A stretch of DNA of 6,192 nucleotides, taken from assembly GCA_031276985.1 (NCBI GenBank), contig JAISMA010000076.1, positions 1 to 6,192 of the forward strand, given 5' to 3'. This stretch comes from Helicobacteraceae bacterium. GTDB lineage: Bacteria > Campylobacterota > Campylobacteria > Campylobacterales > SZUA-545. Below are positions 5,895 through 6,192 of this stretch, piece after piece. Under the pieces are notes generated by a model. That model was not told the origin of the DNA. It made no database searches and worked only from the letters and a program-made list of their open reading frames with translations. How positions within the stretch are numbered: the first letter of the stretch is position 1; each line of letters opens with the position of its first letter. The translations under genes and the position numbers were made by a program.

Positions 5895-6192
5895 GATTTA
5901 TCAAAGTTTTCGCGGCGATTGCGATTACTTTTTCGACGCTGTTTGCGGCGGGCGAAAACCCTTCGCCGCTTGGTTTGGAGATTGGCAAAGCCACAATCGC
6001 GGACGCAAAAGCAAAGTATCGACTAGAATCAAAAGGCATAAATCGCTATAGCGAAAGCGAATGGTTTGAGGTTGACATTAGCTCCATTGAAATGGATAAC
6101 GTCAAAAAAGCGACTATGATCTTTGATGAAAACGGAACGCTTGCCCTTGTCGGCATTAAATTTTCAGGCGACAGATTCGATTCGCTTTATAA
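5891..6192 (+). CDS. exported protein of unknown function, phase-variable, 3' end outside window
   Basis: An open frame of 100 codons runs off the window. The first 20 or so residues, RFIKVFAAIAITFSTLFAAG, are a clear Sec signal peptide: basic start, hydrophobic core and an AAG-type cleavage region around residues 19-21. So the product goes to the periplasm or outer membrane. The mature part begins ENPSPLGLEIGKATIADAKAKY and continues with mixed charged/beta-type sequence (VKKATMIFDENGTLALVGIKF). I do not recognise the family. GTG 5891 is listed as the first codon that gives a normal signal peptide, but it has no Shine-Dalgarno. The better-equipped start is ATG 5826 on the other side of a (TC)18 tract and is currently out of frame. 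In Helicobacter, CT repeats in the signal-peptide region switch outer-membrane proteins such as OipA and SabA on and off; that analogy is inference here. Neighbour: divergent from hemE. Confidence 0.75.

Overview
The window looks like chromosomal DNA from a member of the Campylobacterota (Epsilonproteobacteria). The best evidence is HemE, whose N-terminus (MIFIDACFKKPT) and internal motifs closely resemble Campylobacter/Helicobacter uroporphyrinogen decarboxylase as I remember it. HemE is also followed by an overlapping COG0731-type radical SAM gene, an arrangement I recall from Campylobacter. Base composition is mixed. Most genes are moderately GC-rich and packed with the palindrome CGATCG (about 19 copies by eye, roughly 1.5 expected by chance). 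One 1.4-kb gene is clearly AT-richer and has none. No taxonomic search was possible, so the placement is inference.

Left part, + strand. The window opens inside a YgjP/DUF45-type zinc metallopeptidase whose start lies upstream of base 1. It overlaps a small four-helix membrane protein by 7 bases. After a 52-bp gap with a good TATAAT box and Shine-Dalgarno comes a complete type I-beta DAHP synthase, the first enzyme of the shikimate pathway, with its N-terminal ferredoxin-like regulatory domain. It ends at a terminator-like inverted repeat shared with the convergent gene on the other side.

Middle, - strand. An AT-rich gene encodes a 466-residue protein with two transmembrane helices around a roughly 130-residue extracytoplasmic domain, a long coiled coil, and a C-terminal helical domain with the HEPN-type motif RNKLAH. 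It looks like a membrane sensor or transducer joined to a HEPN (possible RNase) output domain. Upstream, on the same strand, is the hemE-radical SAM pair with an ATGA overlap. The radical SAM gene carries eleven tandem 15-bp units in frame, which encode a pentapeptide-repeat linker between its catalytic and C-terminal domains.

Right end, + strand. Divergent from hemE is an exported-protein gene that runs off the window. Its likely start (ATG 5826, with a good Shine-Dalgarno) is separated from the signal-peptide frame by an uninterrupted (TC)18 tract. In the sequenced state this start terminates after 22 codons. Losing one TC unit or gaining two would join it to the exported protein. This is the classic layout of a phase-variable contingency locus, comparable to the CT-repeat outer-membrane protein genes of Helicobacter, and here it appears to be in the OFF phase.

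The most interesting items are the (TC)18 locus, the membrane-anchored coiled-coil HEPN protein, the 15-bp repeat inside the radical SAM enzyme, and the HIP1-like palindrome signature.
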